Source of the DNA: Marinilactibacillus kalidii
GTDB taxonomy: Bacteria; Bacillota; Bacilli; Lactobacillales; Carnobacteriaceae_A
NCBI RefSeq assembly: GCF_017599325.1
Contig: NZ_JAGFVM010000022.1
Location: forward strand, 62,001 to 126,000
Direction of reading: 5' to 3'
DNA: 64,000 nucleotides
Shown piece after piece: positions 41,036 to 50,460 of this stretch; positions within the stretch are counted from its first letter, which is position 1; each line of letters begins with the position of its first letter. The notes below the pieces were generated by a model. That model saw only the letters and a program-made list of their open reading frames with translations, was not told the origin of the DNA and ran no database searches. The translations under genes and the position numbers were made by a program.

Positions 41036-43298
41036 CTGGCACATCCTCTAGCATGGTAAACGGTAAATCTATCGTTTGCGCTTTTTGACCTGTCAGTATA
41101 AGTTGAATCGTATCTTTATCAGACCCTAGCAACGTGTATTGGGGTTGAAGTTGAATCGACACTGTCAGGTCTCTATCCGACTGCAAGGTCAAGCGACAGC
41201 TTTTCTCTGTCTGTGTTAAATCCCATTCAAAGGCTTTTACTACCACGCCTTTGGGTAATCGAATACCACTCAAAGCTCCCTTGTTTAACCATGTCGGTGT
41301 AGCTTTGAATAAAGTCAACAAGCCGTCTGCCTCAGAATAAATCAAGGCATCATGCAGAACTTTAGGAAATGATCCGTTCGCATCTACATTAAATACATGC
41401 GCTTGATTGTAATGTGCTGTTGCGAGTGAAGGGAAAAAGGATTCATTGATCACGAGTTCTCGCAAAGCGGCTTCTACTTCCTTGGATCTTTCCAAAGCGA
41501 TTCCGCACATCGCTGCATGGATCCTACCGTGCGAAGAACTTGTATCCCCATCTTCACTCAATAACCAAGCCTCAATTCTCTTATCAAAGGCTTTATTCGC
41601 TGCCGCCCATAATGCAGGCGATTTTTGATCGATTTCTTTACTCTGAAAGACAGGATATAAATTGGAAAAGTGACGGTGGTTGAAGTTTTCTGCTTTTGTT
41701 TCATCGATCCATTCTTTTAAAATACCCTCCGAATCAATCATGTAATCTGGTAGCTGCGCTAGTAAAGTTTCATATTTCTCAGGTACGGGTTCACCCAACA
41801 AATGATAAGCTTTCTGCAGATTCCAGATAGTTTCTTTGATAACAGCAATATCCATCGTCGCCGTGTCGCCCATTCCGTTTTCAGCAGAATAACTTGGCCG
41901 CAAGTGGACTTTACCTGCTTTGATCGTTAAGAAATCTTCATAAAACAAAAGCGTCTCTTCGTAAAAAGGAATCGCCTTCTCTTTCAGGAATCCTTTATCT
42001 TGTGTATACGTAAAGTATTCATCGTAAAAGTGACTCATCCAACCGGCTCCTGCTGTCCATAAAACCATCGGCCATTCGCTATTCCAATGAACATGAAGTG
42101 CACGTGTACTAGCATGAACTGGCATCAAATACCCACGACAGCCATAATAGCAAGCAGCATTTTCTCTGAAGTCCTCATGATATTCTGCCATTCGATTGAA
42201 TAAACCGTCAAACTGCTCAAATAAGCCAAGACTGGCTAAAGAAGCAATCGCAAGCTGAACATTCGTGTCCAAAGTGTAGTCACCACTCCACGCAGGCGAA
42301 AAATCTCCACCCCAAATCCCTTGCAAGTTCGGTAACGCCTCTCCAGCCATCGATTGAATCACATACCGACTCGCGTCATAGAGCTTCTCATATAGCACCA
42401 ATGGCACCATTTCTGTTGTACGCATCTCTTCGACAATATCATCTAAAGACCGACTACGTTCTTCTGCATCAACCAGTCTCAAAGAGACTTGATTGTAAGT
42501 TGATTGAAACTCTTGGATATGAGCTTGTTGAATTTGTTCAATGCTTTCGATTGGATTGGTCACGGCTTCTGGCTGAATCGACAAAGCAAGAGAAATTTCG
42601 TTCGTCTGCGTGACCGTTATCCAATCTTTTTCAATTGTTACTTCCCCTTCTCTAACGATCCAGTCTACGCTTGATACATAACCAGATTGATCTGTGTACG
42701 AAGCCTTTTGTACAAGTCGGTGATCAGTCATTTGAATCACTTCTTGCTGAAGTTCTGGATGTTGAAAGTCTGTTAAAGAGAAAGAAAGATCGAATGGTTG
42801 ATTTGATGTGAGTTTAAAATAAAGAGCCTCTTGTTCTTTGGAACAAAATAGTGTTTTGGTAAATAATTTTCCGGAAGCGGTTGTGAACTGCTCAGTTACG
42901 GTAGCGTTCTCATAATTGAGTTGCCTATTATATTCCGTAATGCTTTCCTGATTCTCATTGATTTGGAATTCTATTTCACTGCCTGGATGATAAGGGTCAC
43001 TCATCGTCAAACCTTGATAGCCTTTTTCTAATGCCTTTTGTTCAAAATATTCTACGCCTTTTTGATACCCATCCATTTCAATGGTTTCTCTAAGAGAATC
43101 AAGATGTGTAGATAAATTCGGAATCTCATTCATTTTATGTTGTTTTAAAAATAAGGTGTGATGGTTTGCTACAAGTTTGAACGTATGTGGCGCACCATAT
43201 AATATACCACCTAATGCCCCATTCCCAACAATATAGCCTTCTTCCCATTTCTCAGCTGGCTTCGTACTCCATACACCTTTATTTGGAAAATCAGTCAA
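41019..43298 (-). CDS. GH95-family glycosidase (alpha-L-fucosidase/alpha-L-galactosidase type)
   Basis: A 759-residue cytoplasmic enzyme. The N-terminal beta domain (EGYIVGNGALGGILYG) is followed by an (alpha/alpha)6 barrel with PNLQGIWGGDFSPAWSGDY, the general-acid region LKEWIDE (E529) and NHRHFSNLYP at about 540. These match GH95, whose members remove alpha-1,2-L-fucose or alpha-L-galactose. The site of the catalytic Asn pair reads D344-T-N346, so the first Asn is replaced by Asp. I chose TTG at 43298, eight bases after AAAGGAG; an upstream in-frame ATG overlaps the promoter. Xyloglucan carries alpha-1,2-fucose on galactose, which fits the locus. Confidence 0.78.
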   Translation of the reverse strand: MTDFPNKGVWSTKPAEKWEEGYIVGNGALGGILYGAPHTFKLVANHHTLFLKQHKMNEIPNLSTHLDSLRETIEMDGYQKGVEYFEQKALEKGYQGLTMSDPYHPGSEIEFQINENQESITEYNRQLNYENATVTEQFTTASGKLFTKTLFCSKEQEALYFKLTSNQPFDLSFSLTDFQHPELQQEVIQMTDHRLVQKASYTDQSGYVSSVDWIVREGEVTIEKDWITVTQTNEISLALSIQPEAVTNPIESIEQIQQAHIQEFQSTYNQVSLRLVDAEERSRSLDDIVEEMRTTEMVPLVLYEKLYDASRYVIQSMAGEALPNLQGIWGGDFSPAWSGDYTLDTNVQLAIASLASLGLFEQFDGLFNRMAEYHEDFRENAACYYGCRGYLMPVHASTRALHVHWNSEWPMVLWTAGAGWMSHFYDEYFTYTQDKGFLKEKAIPFYEETLLFYEDFLTIKAGKVHLRPSYSAENGMGDTATMDIAVIKETIWNLQKAYHLLGEPVPEKYETLLAQLPDYMIDSEGILKEWIDETKAENFNHRHFSNLYPVFQSKEIDQKSPALWAAANKAFDKRIEAWLLSEDGDTSSSHGRIHAAMCGIALERSKEVEAALRELVINESFFPSLATAHYNQAHVFNVDANGSFPKVLHDALIYSEADGLLTLFKATPTWLNKGALSGIRLPKGVVVKAFEWDLTQTEKSCRLTLQSDRDLTVSIQLQPQYTLLGSDKDTIQLILTGQKAQTIDLPFTMLEDVPDGENS

Positions 43299-43315
43299 TC
43301 TAACCGCTCCTTTTT

Positions 43316-43344
43316 TGTAACCGCTTAATTTCCATCGCATTATA
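43316..43344 (-). promoter_or_regulatory. Promoter and cre site of the GH95-yesMNL operon
   Basis: On the minus strand TATAAT (43339-43344) has an extended TG two bases upstream and no good -35. Just downstream, near the expected start of transcription, TGTAACCGCTTAAT at 43316-43329 matches the CcpA cre consensus at 12 of 14 positions. A site there would block initiation or early elongation. Confidence 0.6.
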
Positions 43345-43589
43345 GCATACTATTTCTGGTCTATATAGCTAATTTTATTATACCTCTGATCTAAAGAGAT
43401 TCAAATTGTACTAAAAATTCTCCAAAATTACAGCAAGTGATTTGTTAAATATGTACTATACCCATTGTTTATATTTTTAAAAAAAAGCTTATACTATTTC
43501 TATTTTAACTCTATCCGATTTTCATCCTAATGATATAAAGTGTCTCTAAAAATAGCATTTATTCATTTTAAATGTACTTCATATAATCG

Positions 43590-43622
43590 TAAAAAGGCTA
43601 GGACAAGAGTCCTAGCCTTTTT
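43590..43622. terminator. Bidirectional terminator after the flotillin gene
   Basis: AAAAAGGCTAGGAC pairs perfectly with GTCCTAGCCTTTTT around AAGA. It ends the flotillin transcript on the minus strand and isolates it from the glycan locus. The remaining bases between here and 43315 are AT-rich with no gene seen. Confidence 0.92.
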
Positions 43623-43633
43623 GCTCAATTAAA

Positions 43634-45115
43634 TTATTCTGTCGCTGATTGTGTATCTTCAGATGGCATTGTCTCCGTTTGTGTTGAATTTTTTAAAGTC
43701 TGATTTAATTCTCTTACTTGTCCACCAACATTTTTTGTTCCTGCATATGATTCAATCAAACCTGTTAGGTCTAGTCCAACAGCATCTTTAAAAGCCTCTT
43801 GTGATGATGCTAGTGTGTTCAATGCCGTATTGGTCAATGATGACGCACCTTTTCCATTACCACTGTCCACGATAGTAATTTTATCAATATTTCCTAACGG
43901 TTCAGATGCGGCACGGATCATTTCAGGATACGCTTCGATCATCAATGTAGCGATGGCTTCTTGTCCGTATTCTTTCAAAGCTTTCGCAAGAGCTGTTTTA
44001 CTTTCAGCTTCGGCTTTACCGACTTCACGGATACTTTCTGCTTTTGCCTTACCGTTCAATTCAATTTCTTTAGCACGCGCTTCAGATTCAGCGATGGCTT
44101 TTGATTTATTCGCTTCAGACTCTTGTTCGATAGCATAACGCTCAGCATCAGCTTTTTTACGAACAGAAGCGTCATATTCACGTTCTTTCTTGATTGTTTC
44201 TTTTTCTTGTAATTCAATTTGTTTCTCACGTTCGATAATCTGAGCATTCCCTTGTTCAATAATTACTTGTTTTCTTAGCTTAGCTTTTTCTAATTCATAT
44301 GCACTTTCAGCTTGCGCTGTCGCAACATTCTCTTGGCGTTTGAATTCAGCAATACGTAAGCTTTTATCTTTTTCAGATTCAGCTGTTTCTGTTTGACGTT
44401 GTAATTCTGCCTTTTTCGATTGTTGCTCAGCTAAGGCACGTTCAATACGTGTTTCTTTGTCCGCTCTAGCAGACTGGATATCCGCATCACGTCTTACTTC
44501 AGCGATACGTCCTTGACCAAGTGAATCAAGATAACCGTTTTTATCGGTTACTTCTTTCAAGGTAAACGAAACAATCGTTAAGCCCATTTTTGCTAAATCG
44601 ACTGAAGCGACTTTCTGTACATCTTGACTGAAGCGATCTCGGTTTTGATAAATCTCTTCAACCGTCAGTGAACCCAAGATTGAACGCAAGTGACCTTCTA
44701 AAACTTCACGTGCTTCATTTTCTAGATCTTCTGTTGCTTTACCAAGATACTGTTCAGCAGCGGTAGCGATATCTTCAGTTGTTGAACCAACTTTGATGAT
44801 AACAGTCCCGTCTGCAGTAACAGGTACCCCTTCTTTTGTATAAACATCAGGTGTACTCACTTTTAGTTTGGAAGATAATAGCGATAATGTTCTAGCAGAT
44901 TGAATAACCGGTAGGACGAACGAGCCGCCCCCACTAACAATCTTCATTTTATTATTTGTATTGGGATCTGTGTAGACATTTTTATTTCCAAGTGCCGTAC
45001 CACTGATAATCAACGCAATATCCGGTGAGGCAATGCGGTAGCGACTAACGAGTAAAATAATAATCAATAATGCGATGGCAACAATGCCGATAAGTCCAAA
45101 AAGTCGTGTATCCAT
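43634..45115 (-). CDS. floT: Flotillin-like SPFH-domain membrane scaffold protein
   Basis: A 493-residue protein with an N-terminal membrane segment (LFGLIGIVAIALLIIILLVS) and an SPFH/Band 7 domain to about residue 210. A long Ala/Glu/Lys/Arg coiled coil (about 215-390) is followed by a C-terminal region (KALKEYGQEAIATLMIEAYP). The layout matches YuaG/FloT. Flotillins organise membrane microdomains and affect protein secretion and signalling. ATG at 45115 follows AGGAA at nine bases; the frame opens upstream inside the nfeD gene. It pairs with the NfeD-type gene 10 bases upstream. Confidence 0.9.
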   Translation of the reverse strand: MDTRLFGLIGIVAIALLIIILLVSRYRIASPDIALIISGTALGNKNVYTDPNTNNKMKIVSGGGSFVLPVIQSARTLSLLSSKLKVSTPDVYTKEGVPVTADGTVIIKVGSTTEDIATAAEQYLGKATEDLENEAREVLEGHLRSILGSLTVEEIYQNRDRFSQDVQKVASVDLAKMGLTIVSFTLKEVTDKNGYLDSLGQGRIAEVRRDADIQSARADKETRIERALAEQQSKKAELQRQTETAESEKDKSLRIAEFKRQENVATAQAESAYELEKAKLRKQVIIEQGNAQIIEREKQIELQEKETIKKEREYDASVRKKADAERYAIEQESEANKSKAIAESEARAKEIELNGKAKAESIREVGKAEAESKTALAKALKEYGQEAIATLMIEAYPEMIRAASEPLGNIDKITIVDSGNGKGASSLTNTALNTLASSQEAFKDAVGLDLTGLIESYAGTKNVGGQVRELNQTLKNSTQTETMPSEDTQSATE

Positions 45116-45125
45116 GAAGAAGTTC

Positions 45126-45725
45126 CTACTTTCGTTTTCTATTTTTTGTATTTGGATTCCATGTTGGTTGTTGCTCTTTTGCTGCTTGAATAGCATTGGT
45201 ATACGGTAAAACATAAAGCATTGAATCTTTCACATCCATGACTAAAATATTTGTACCCTGTTCAATAAAGGTCACGGGCTCACTACTGTTTTCGTAAATC
45301 TTCGCCATTCTATTGATTTTGGTAAAACCGGTGTACATCAGTACTTCTCCCACACCATCCGCCGTGATCGAAATGGACACGGTTCCTTCTTTACCTTCTA
45401 GTTGATGAATCGACGTAGCACTTGAGTTTTCCGAACGGCTTCGGAAAGGGATAATCACGAATATGTTAAGTAAGACTACGCCAATGACCACAGTGATGAA
45501 TAAAAATGTGAATAGCCCAACAGAAATAGAATCATTTTCTGGCAAACGATCATTAATGATGTATCCGATGAAGACTGCTATCATGATACTGACAAATAAA
45601 TCACTGATATCAAAAAAACCAATCGTTAAAATATCTCTCAAAGGCAACATAAGTAACGCTAGAATCAAGAACGTGACAAAAGCAATTTGCATATATGTTT
45701 GGTTGGATAGAATTGTTTCAATCAA
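45126..45725 (-). CDS. NfeD/YuaF-like membrane protein, flotillin partner
   Basis: About 199 residues: three hydrophobic segments in the first 110 residues, then a soluble OB-like C-terminal domain (LEGKEGTVSISITADGVGEV). This is the YuaF/NfeD1b form that goes with flotillin genes. I take TTG at 45725 as the start because AGGAGG lies 11 bases upstream and the frame before it (from 45785) has no signal. It is first in the two-gene flotillin operon. Confidence 0.78.
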   Translation of the reverse strand: MIETILSNQTYMQIAFVTFLILALLMLPLRDILTIGFFDISDLFVSIMIAVFIGYIINDRLPENDSISVGLFTFLFITVVIGVVLLNIFVIIPFRSRSENSSATSIHQLEGKEGTVSISITADGVGEVLMYTGFTKINRMAKIYENSSEPVTFIEQGTNILVMDVKDSMLYVLPYTNAIQAAKEQQPTWNPNTKNRKRK

Positions 45726-46277
45726 ATGGTATGCATCCTCCTCTCTATTTTTTATCCCATACTTTTTTTCACAAAATACAATCACTATTTTTCCTTACAA
45801 GAACAATTCATTTTATGCTTCTTACACTAGCCTGATTCGTAAGGTGGTTTTTTCTAACTCGATATGTATACCAACCTTTCGATCAAAAGCAGAAAAAAGT
45901 GGTTGTTCGTTGAGCAATCACCAGTTATTCAATGATACTATTTTGTTAAATAAGTACAAGATTAGCACTATTATACCCTATATCCATCTACTTTATACGC
46001 CTATTTTGAAAAAACCGCTTGAAATTGATGCTTTTTCACCAAGACAACCGAATAGTAAATGAACAAGCATATCGTACCATGAAGATAGAAAAAAGCCTAT
46101 AGAATGTTACAAAACATTTCATTCATATTTCAAAAAGTTTACCAACAAGAACAGTTAGCTTAAGGCATCCTACCTAATTTACTCAACAGTCCTATTTTGA
46201 ATACGTTAACATTTCTGTTAGTGTGAACAGGTATCCTTTTCCGCCTAAATCAAGTTGACAAAGGAGGTTATCCCTAT
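45726..46277. other. Intergenic region with no gene seen
   Basis: About 550 bases between the NfeD gene and the divergent 76-residue membrane protein gene. A plus-strand frame covering part of it is mostly antisense to the NfeD gene and has no ribosome site. It must hold the promoters of both flanking units, but none stands out. Confidence 0.4.
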
Positions 46278-46508
46278 ATGCAAATGATTAGAATCATCAC
46301 TTTGCTAACCAATTTATTCTACGCTCTTTTGATCGTATCTGGTTACATCATTAAAAGAAGTTTGATTAAGATTTTAGAAAAGAGTGATGCTTTAAAATCT
46401 GAACAAATTTTACACTTACGGATCATAGTGAACACGGTCTACTATACTTTTGCGCTAATTGTTTTAGCGATGGGCTTATATCCATACCTCGTTGCTTTTT
46501 TTAGATAG
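46278..46508 (+). CDS. Small two-helix membrane protein of unknown function
   Basis: A 76-residue protein with two transmembrane segments (IITLLTNLFYALLIVSGYII and IIVNTVYYTFALIVLAMGLY) and a charged loop between. I do not recognise it. The ribosome site AAAGGAGG at ten bases spacing is very strong, and the gene has its own terminator, so expression is credible. Confidence 0.65.
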   Translation: MQMIRIITLLTNLFYALLIVSGYIIKRSLIKILEKSDALKSEQILHLRIIVNTVYYTFALIVLAMGLYPYLVAFFR

Positions 46509-46515
46509 TCAATCA

Positions 46516-46549
46516 AAATAGGGTATCGTCAAAAGACGATACCCTATTT
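46516..46549. terminator. Bidirectional terminator
   Basis: AAATAGGGTATCGTC pairs perfectly with GACGATACCCTATTT around AAAA. It serves the small membrane protein gene and the converging MATE gene. Confidence 0.92.
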
Positions 46550-46551
46550 CT

Positions 46552-47874
46552 TTATTTTTTTGAAACTTTCTTCTGTCGAATTCGCTTATTTGGGTTCATC
46601 TTAACCATGATCCAACAAACTACGACAGCTTCTGCTACGACGTAAGAAGACCAGACACCCGTCATACCATATAAATAACTCAGCAATAAAACAACGGGTA
46701 TAATGATGAATCCCCCTCTAAGAAGGGAAAAGAATAAAGCTAGTCTCGGTTGATCAGTTGCACTAAAATAAGTCGTCAAAATCGTATTGGCACCCGCAAA
46801 AAAGAAACCGATAAAGTAAACCAACAGACCGATGATCGCCATTTCTTTAACATGAGGATTTTGATCACTATTAAAAGCAAACACAATACCTTCTCTAAAT
46901 ACAAATGTTGATGCGTAAATCAGTGTACTAATAGAGAGCGCTGTGGCTATCGCTAATGTGAGGACATGTTTCATCTTACTAAGATCTTTCAGTCCATAAC
47001 TATCGCTTAGAAGCGGCTGTGCACCTTGTGCGACTCCAGTAAACAAAGACAATACAACAAAGGAGATATTTGCAACAATCCCATACGCTGCTAACCCTAG
47101 ATTACCTTCGAGATTGAAGATGATTGTATTGAATGAGAACATAACGATTGCTGCCGCTATTTCGTTGATAAATCCGGCAGCACCCAAATAACAGATGTCT
47201 TGTATTACTTTTAGCTGTATACCTTGAAACACAAACTTCAACTGATTCGCAGGTCGTCTAAAATGAATGCTCAAAATAGCTAAGCTACTGATAGGTGCAA
47301 TGCTCGTCGCTAATGCTGCCCCAAACATTCCCATATTTAATGGAAAGATAAAAATATAATCCAATACAATATTCAAAAGACTCCCAATCAACATACCGTA
47401 CATGGCTAACGACGGATCCCCATCGTTTCTGATAAAAGACTGCATCGCATTATTGATAATAAAGAATGGAGAGAAGAAGAGCAGTGTTCTCAAGTAAATC
47501 GAGGTATTGGCAAAAGTTTCATTATTCGCACCGAGCATGCGTGCAATAGTATCTGCACCTACTAAACCAATAATCGAAAAAAGTACCCCGACAATCAACC
47601 CAAATAATAGCGACTGCGTATAAACACTTCTTGCTTCTTTTATCTTTTGTTGCGCATTCAATATACTAAAGCGCGAAGCGCCTCCGAGACCCAGCATTAA
47701 GCCAATACCGTGAATCACTCCGTACGCTGGAATACTCAAGTTTAACGAAGCAATCCCGTTAGATCCTAGCGCTTGCGCGATAAAAAAGGTATCCGCTAAA
47801 ATATATAAGGATATGCCGATCATCCCTAAAACATTCAAACTCACATACTTAAAAAACAATTTATTGGTATTCAT
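46552..47874 (-). CDS. MATE-family multidrug/sodium antiporter
   Basis: A 440-residue protein with about twelve hydrophobic helices in two related halves, starting NVLGMIGISLYILADTFFIA and GLGGASRFSI. It belongs to the MATE exporters, probably the DinF/MepA-like branch, which expel cationic compounds with Na+ or H+ entry. The substrate is unknown. It stands alone between two terminators. Confidence 0.88.
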   Translation of the reverse strand: MNTNKLFFKYVSLNVLGMIGISLYILADTFFIAQALGSNGIASLNLSIPAYGVIHGIGLMLGLGGASRFSILNAQQKIKEARSVYTQSLLFGLIVGVLFSIIGLVGADTIARMLGANNETFANTSIYLRTLLFFSPFFIINNAMQSFIRNDGDPSLAMYGMLIGSLLNIVLDYIFIFPLNMGMFGAALATSIAPISSLAILSIHFRRPANQLKFVFQGIQLKVIQDICYLGAAGFINEIAAAIVMFSFNTIIFNLEGNLGLAAYGIVANISFVVLSLFTGVAQGAQPLLSDSYGLKDLSKMKHVLTLAIATALSISTLIYASTFVFREGIVFAFNSDQNPHVKEMAIIGLLVYFIGFFFAGANTILTTYFSATDQPRLALFFSLLRGGFIIIPVVLLLSYLYGMTGVWSSYVVAEAVVVCWIMVKMNPNKRIRQKKVSKK

Positions 47875-47927
47875 TTAAACCCTCCGCATTTCGGTCTTAT
47901 TCATAAAGACCCATGCTTTCTACTTAT

Positions 47928-47960
47928 AATAAAAAGCTGCACCTTTTTCAAGATGCAACT
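47928..47960 (-). terminator. Terminator of the phn operon
   Basis: On the minus strand AGTTGCA pairs with TGCAGCT (one G-U) and is followed by CTTTTTAT, after the last permease gene. Confidence 0.65.
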
Positions 47961-47981
47961 TCCCAAGTATACGATATTTTA

Positions 47982-48794
47982 TTATGTTCCGCTAACTAAT
48001 CTAGATCTTAATTTATTTGAGAAGAGTTCTACCAATAGAATCAAGACGACTAACCCGATTAAAATAGAGCCAACTTCATTCCAGCGATAAGATCTCATTG
48101 CGAAGATCAGTGGTGCACCGATACCACCGGCTCCAACTAATCCTAAGATTGTCGCATCACGCAAGTTCATATCGAAACGATAAATCGTTGTTGATAAGAA
48201 ACTTGAAAATAATTGCGGTAAAATGCCATAACGAATCTTTTGATACGTCGTACAACCCATTGAAGTCATCGCTTCTAATATTCCGCGATCTAAGTTTTCA
48301 ATAACATCTACATACAATCTAGAAATCATACCAATCGATGTGATGGACATCGTCAATACCCCTGCATAAGCCCCTGGACCTGTTACACGGATAAACATGA
48401 TTCCGTAGACCAATGATGGAATCGTACGAATGAAGATAACAAAAAGTCTTGTGATGTATGCAACGGGTGGTTTTACAACACTCGGTGCCATTAAGAAAGA
48501 AATCGGAATCGCAAGTATTGAACCAAAAACCGTTCCTAACAATGCAATAGCAATTGTTTCATAAAGTAGGTACGGTACACCTTGGCTAGAAAAATCAAAT
48601 AAGAATTCCAAATCAGGCGTTAAAATTCCGGATACGATATTACGTGCTAGACCTGTTCCTTTTTCATCAAAGCCAGTGATATCTACACCTAAAAATGACC
48701 AGATCAGAAGAGCTAGTATGATCGTTGTTAAGACAGCGAAGTACATTTTACGGTTTGGTGCTTTATTATATTGCAGTTTTACTGCTTCATTCAT
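47982..48794 (-). CDS. phnE: Phosphonate-type ABC transporter permease (PhnE 2)
   Basis: A 270-residue permease with about six helices and the loop MTSMGCTTYQKIRYGILPQL, plus ATILGLVGAGGIG near the C-terminus as in PhnE. It follows a related permease gene by 15 bases; the two differ in sequence and presumably form a heterodimer. It imports phosphonate, phosphite or a similar phosphorus compound. Confidence 0.88.
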   Translation of the reverse strand: MNEAVKLQYNKAPNRKMYFAVLTTIILALLIWSFLGVDITGFDEKGTGLARNIVSGILTPDLEFLFDFSSQGVPYLLYETIAIALLGTVFGSILAIPISFLMAPSVVKPPVAYITRLFVIFIRTIPSLVYGIMFIRVTGPGAYAGVLTMSITSIGMISRLYVDVIENLDRGILEAMTSMGCTTYQKIRYGILPQLFSSFLSTTIYRFDMNLRDATILGLVGAGGIGAPLIFAMRSYRWNEVGSILIGLVVLILLVELFSNKLRSRLVSGT

Positions 48795-48809
48795 GTATAC
48801 TCTTCCTCT

Positions 48810-49637
48810 CTATGATAATTGGCGTCTGAAATATTCACTGACTCGTTCAATGATGAACACTACGATCATCAACACAAGCAAGACCATTCCGACACTTGGA
48901 TAATCTCTCCATCCTAAACGTTCGTTTAGAACTAATCCTATCCCACCAGCACCAACATAACCTAAAATAGCTGCATATCTTACATTACCTTCGAATGCAT
49001 ATAAAGATACAGAAAGATATGTGGGTAAAACTTCTGGTATAATGGCATATCTGAACGCCTCTACTTTAGTCAATCCCATAGACTCATGTGCTTCAAAAGC
49101 ACCCATATCCACATTTTCAATGTGCTCATACATTAATTTCCCAACATAAGAAGCTGTAAAAACAAAGATCGATAACATCCCTGCCATCGTTCCAAGTCCG
49201 AATAAGAACGTGAAAATCAACGCTAGCACTAATGTAGGAAGAGTTCTCAAAATACTTAAAAAGAATTTGAAGAATCCGTTCACGAATACATTTTTAATAA
49301 TATTGCTCGAAGATAATAACGCTAATGGTATAGCTACTAATGCACCTGCTAAGGAACCTAATAAAGACATCTGAATCGTATCAAACAGCGGTCCCCAAAT
49401 GCTTGAAATAAATTTGAAGTTTGGTGGGATCATGCCGATAATAATAACAAAAAACTGGTGTCCACGTGAAAGTAATAAAGATAGATCGGCACCTGTTGTT
49501 CTAAACGAAGCATAAGTCGCAACAAGTACAAGTAAAAGAACGATCGGTGTTCTAGAAGCTCTTTGCTTCACCGTTTTACCATTTTCTAATGTGTAAGTTT
49601 TCGGTTTGAAAATCTTGTCGTAAAATGTCTCTTCCAA
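48810..49637 (-). CDS. phnE: Phosphonate-type ABC transporter permease (PhnE 1)
   Basis: A 275-residue permease with about six helices, the loop HESMGLTKVEAFRYAIIPEV and the conserved AAILGYVGAGGIGLVL, so a PhnE-family subunit. It lies 12 bases after phnC and 15 before the second phnE. Two phnE genes in tandem are common in Firmicutes. Confidence 0.88.
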   Translation of the reverse strand: MEETFYDKIFKPKTYTLENGKTVKQRASRTPIVLLLVLVATYASFRTTGADLSLLLSRGHQFFVIIIGMIPPNFKFISSIWGPLFDTIQMSLLGSLAGALVAIPLALLSSSNIIKNVFVNGFFKFFLSILRTLPTLVLALIFTFLFGLGTMAGMLSIFVFTASYVGKLMYEHIENVDMGAFEAHESMGLTKVEAFRYAIIPEVLPTYLSVSLYAFEGNVRYAAILGYVGAGGIGLVLNERLGWRDYPSVGMVLLVLMIVVFIIERVSEYFRRQLS

Positions 49638-49649
49638 TGTCTTCCCTCC

Positions 49650-50429
49650 TTACACTTCTGCTTCTTCAGGATCATCCATATGTGGGACTTCCGTTATACT
49701 ACCGTAAATATTATTCAACACATCTTGTGTTACGTCTTCTGACTTACCGTCGTAGACGATTTCTCCTTTACGCACGCCAATTACACGGTCTGCATATTCT
49801 AACGCTAGTTCAACATGGTGAATATTGATCAGAATCGACATATCCATTTCTTGATTGATACGTTTGAAATCATCCATTACAACTTTAGCCGTTACCGGAT
49901 CAAGAGAAGCTACAGGCTCATCTGCTAGGATAATCGAAGGATTTTGTGCCAGTGTACGCGCTAAGGCAACACGTTGTTGCTGTCCACCAGACAATTGGTC
50001 TACACGGTTGTAGGCTTTATCTAAAATGCCTACTTTATCCAATGCCTCAAGTGCTGCCACTTTTTTATCTTTAGGGAATAAGCCTAAAGTCTTTCTCCAA
50101 AAAGAAAGTTCGGGTACAGATGAAACAAGTACATTGTTCAATACAGTCGTTCTCGTTACAAGGTTGAACGATTGGAAGATCATGCCGATTTTGCGACGAA
50201 AAGCTCTTACTTGCTTTCCTTTTAACTGACTGACATTGACACCATCTACGTTCAGTGTTCCTTCATTGATCTCATGCATACGATTGATACAACGGATCAA
50301 GGTAGATTTACCAGCTCCTGACAAACCAATAATTGCGACAAATTCACCTTGTTCAATTTCCAGATTCACGTTACTTAATGCAGTAACCCCATTTGGATAG
50401 GTTTTATTTACATTAATAAATTCAATCAT
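49650..50429 (-). CDS. phnC: Phosphonate-type ABC transporter ATPase
   Basis: A 259-residue ABC ATPase with Walker A GLSGAGKST (about 35-43), signature LSGGQQQRVALART, Walker B ILADEPVASLDP and switch His in NIHHVELAL. The sequence is of the PhnC type. It powers the two PhnE permeases and follows phnD after a hairpin. Confidence 0.9.
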   Translation of the reverse strand: MIEFINVNKTYPNGVTALSNVNLEIEQGEFVAIIGLSGAGKSTLIRCINRMHEINEGTLNVDGVNVSQLKGKQVRAFRRKIGMIFQSFNLVTRTTVLNNVLVSSVPELSFWRKTLGLFPKDKKVAALEALDKVGILDKAYNRVDQLSGGQQQRVALARTLAQNPSIILADEPVASLDPVTAKVVMDDFKRINQEMDMSILINIHHVELALEYADRVIGVRKGEIVYDGKSEDVTQDVLNNIYGSITEVPHMDDPEEAEV

Positions 50430-50460
50430 AATTCACGTTGTCCTTTCTAAGACATACTCA

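Noticed and set aside
43815-44138. Plus-strand frame of 107 codons
   Set aside because: Antisense to the flotillin coiled coil, whose Ala/Glu repeats keep the opposite frame open.
45463-46062. Plus-strand frame of about 199 codons
   Set aside because: Largely antisense to the NfeD-type gene, no ribosome site, no family-like pattern.
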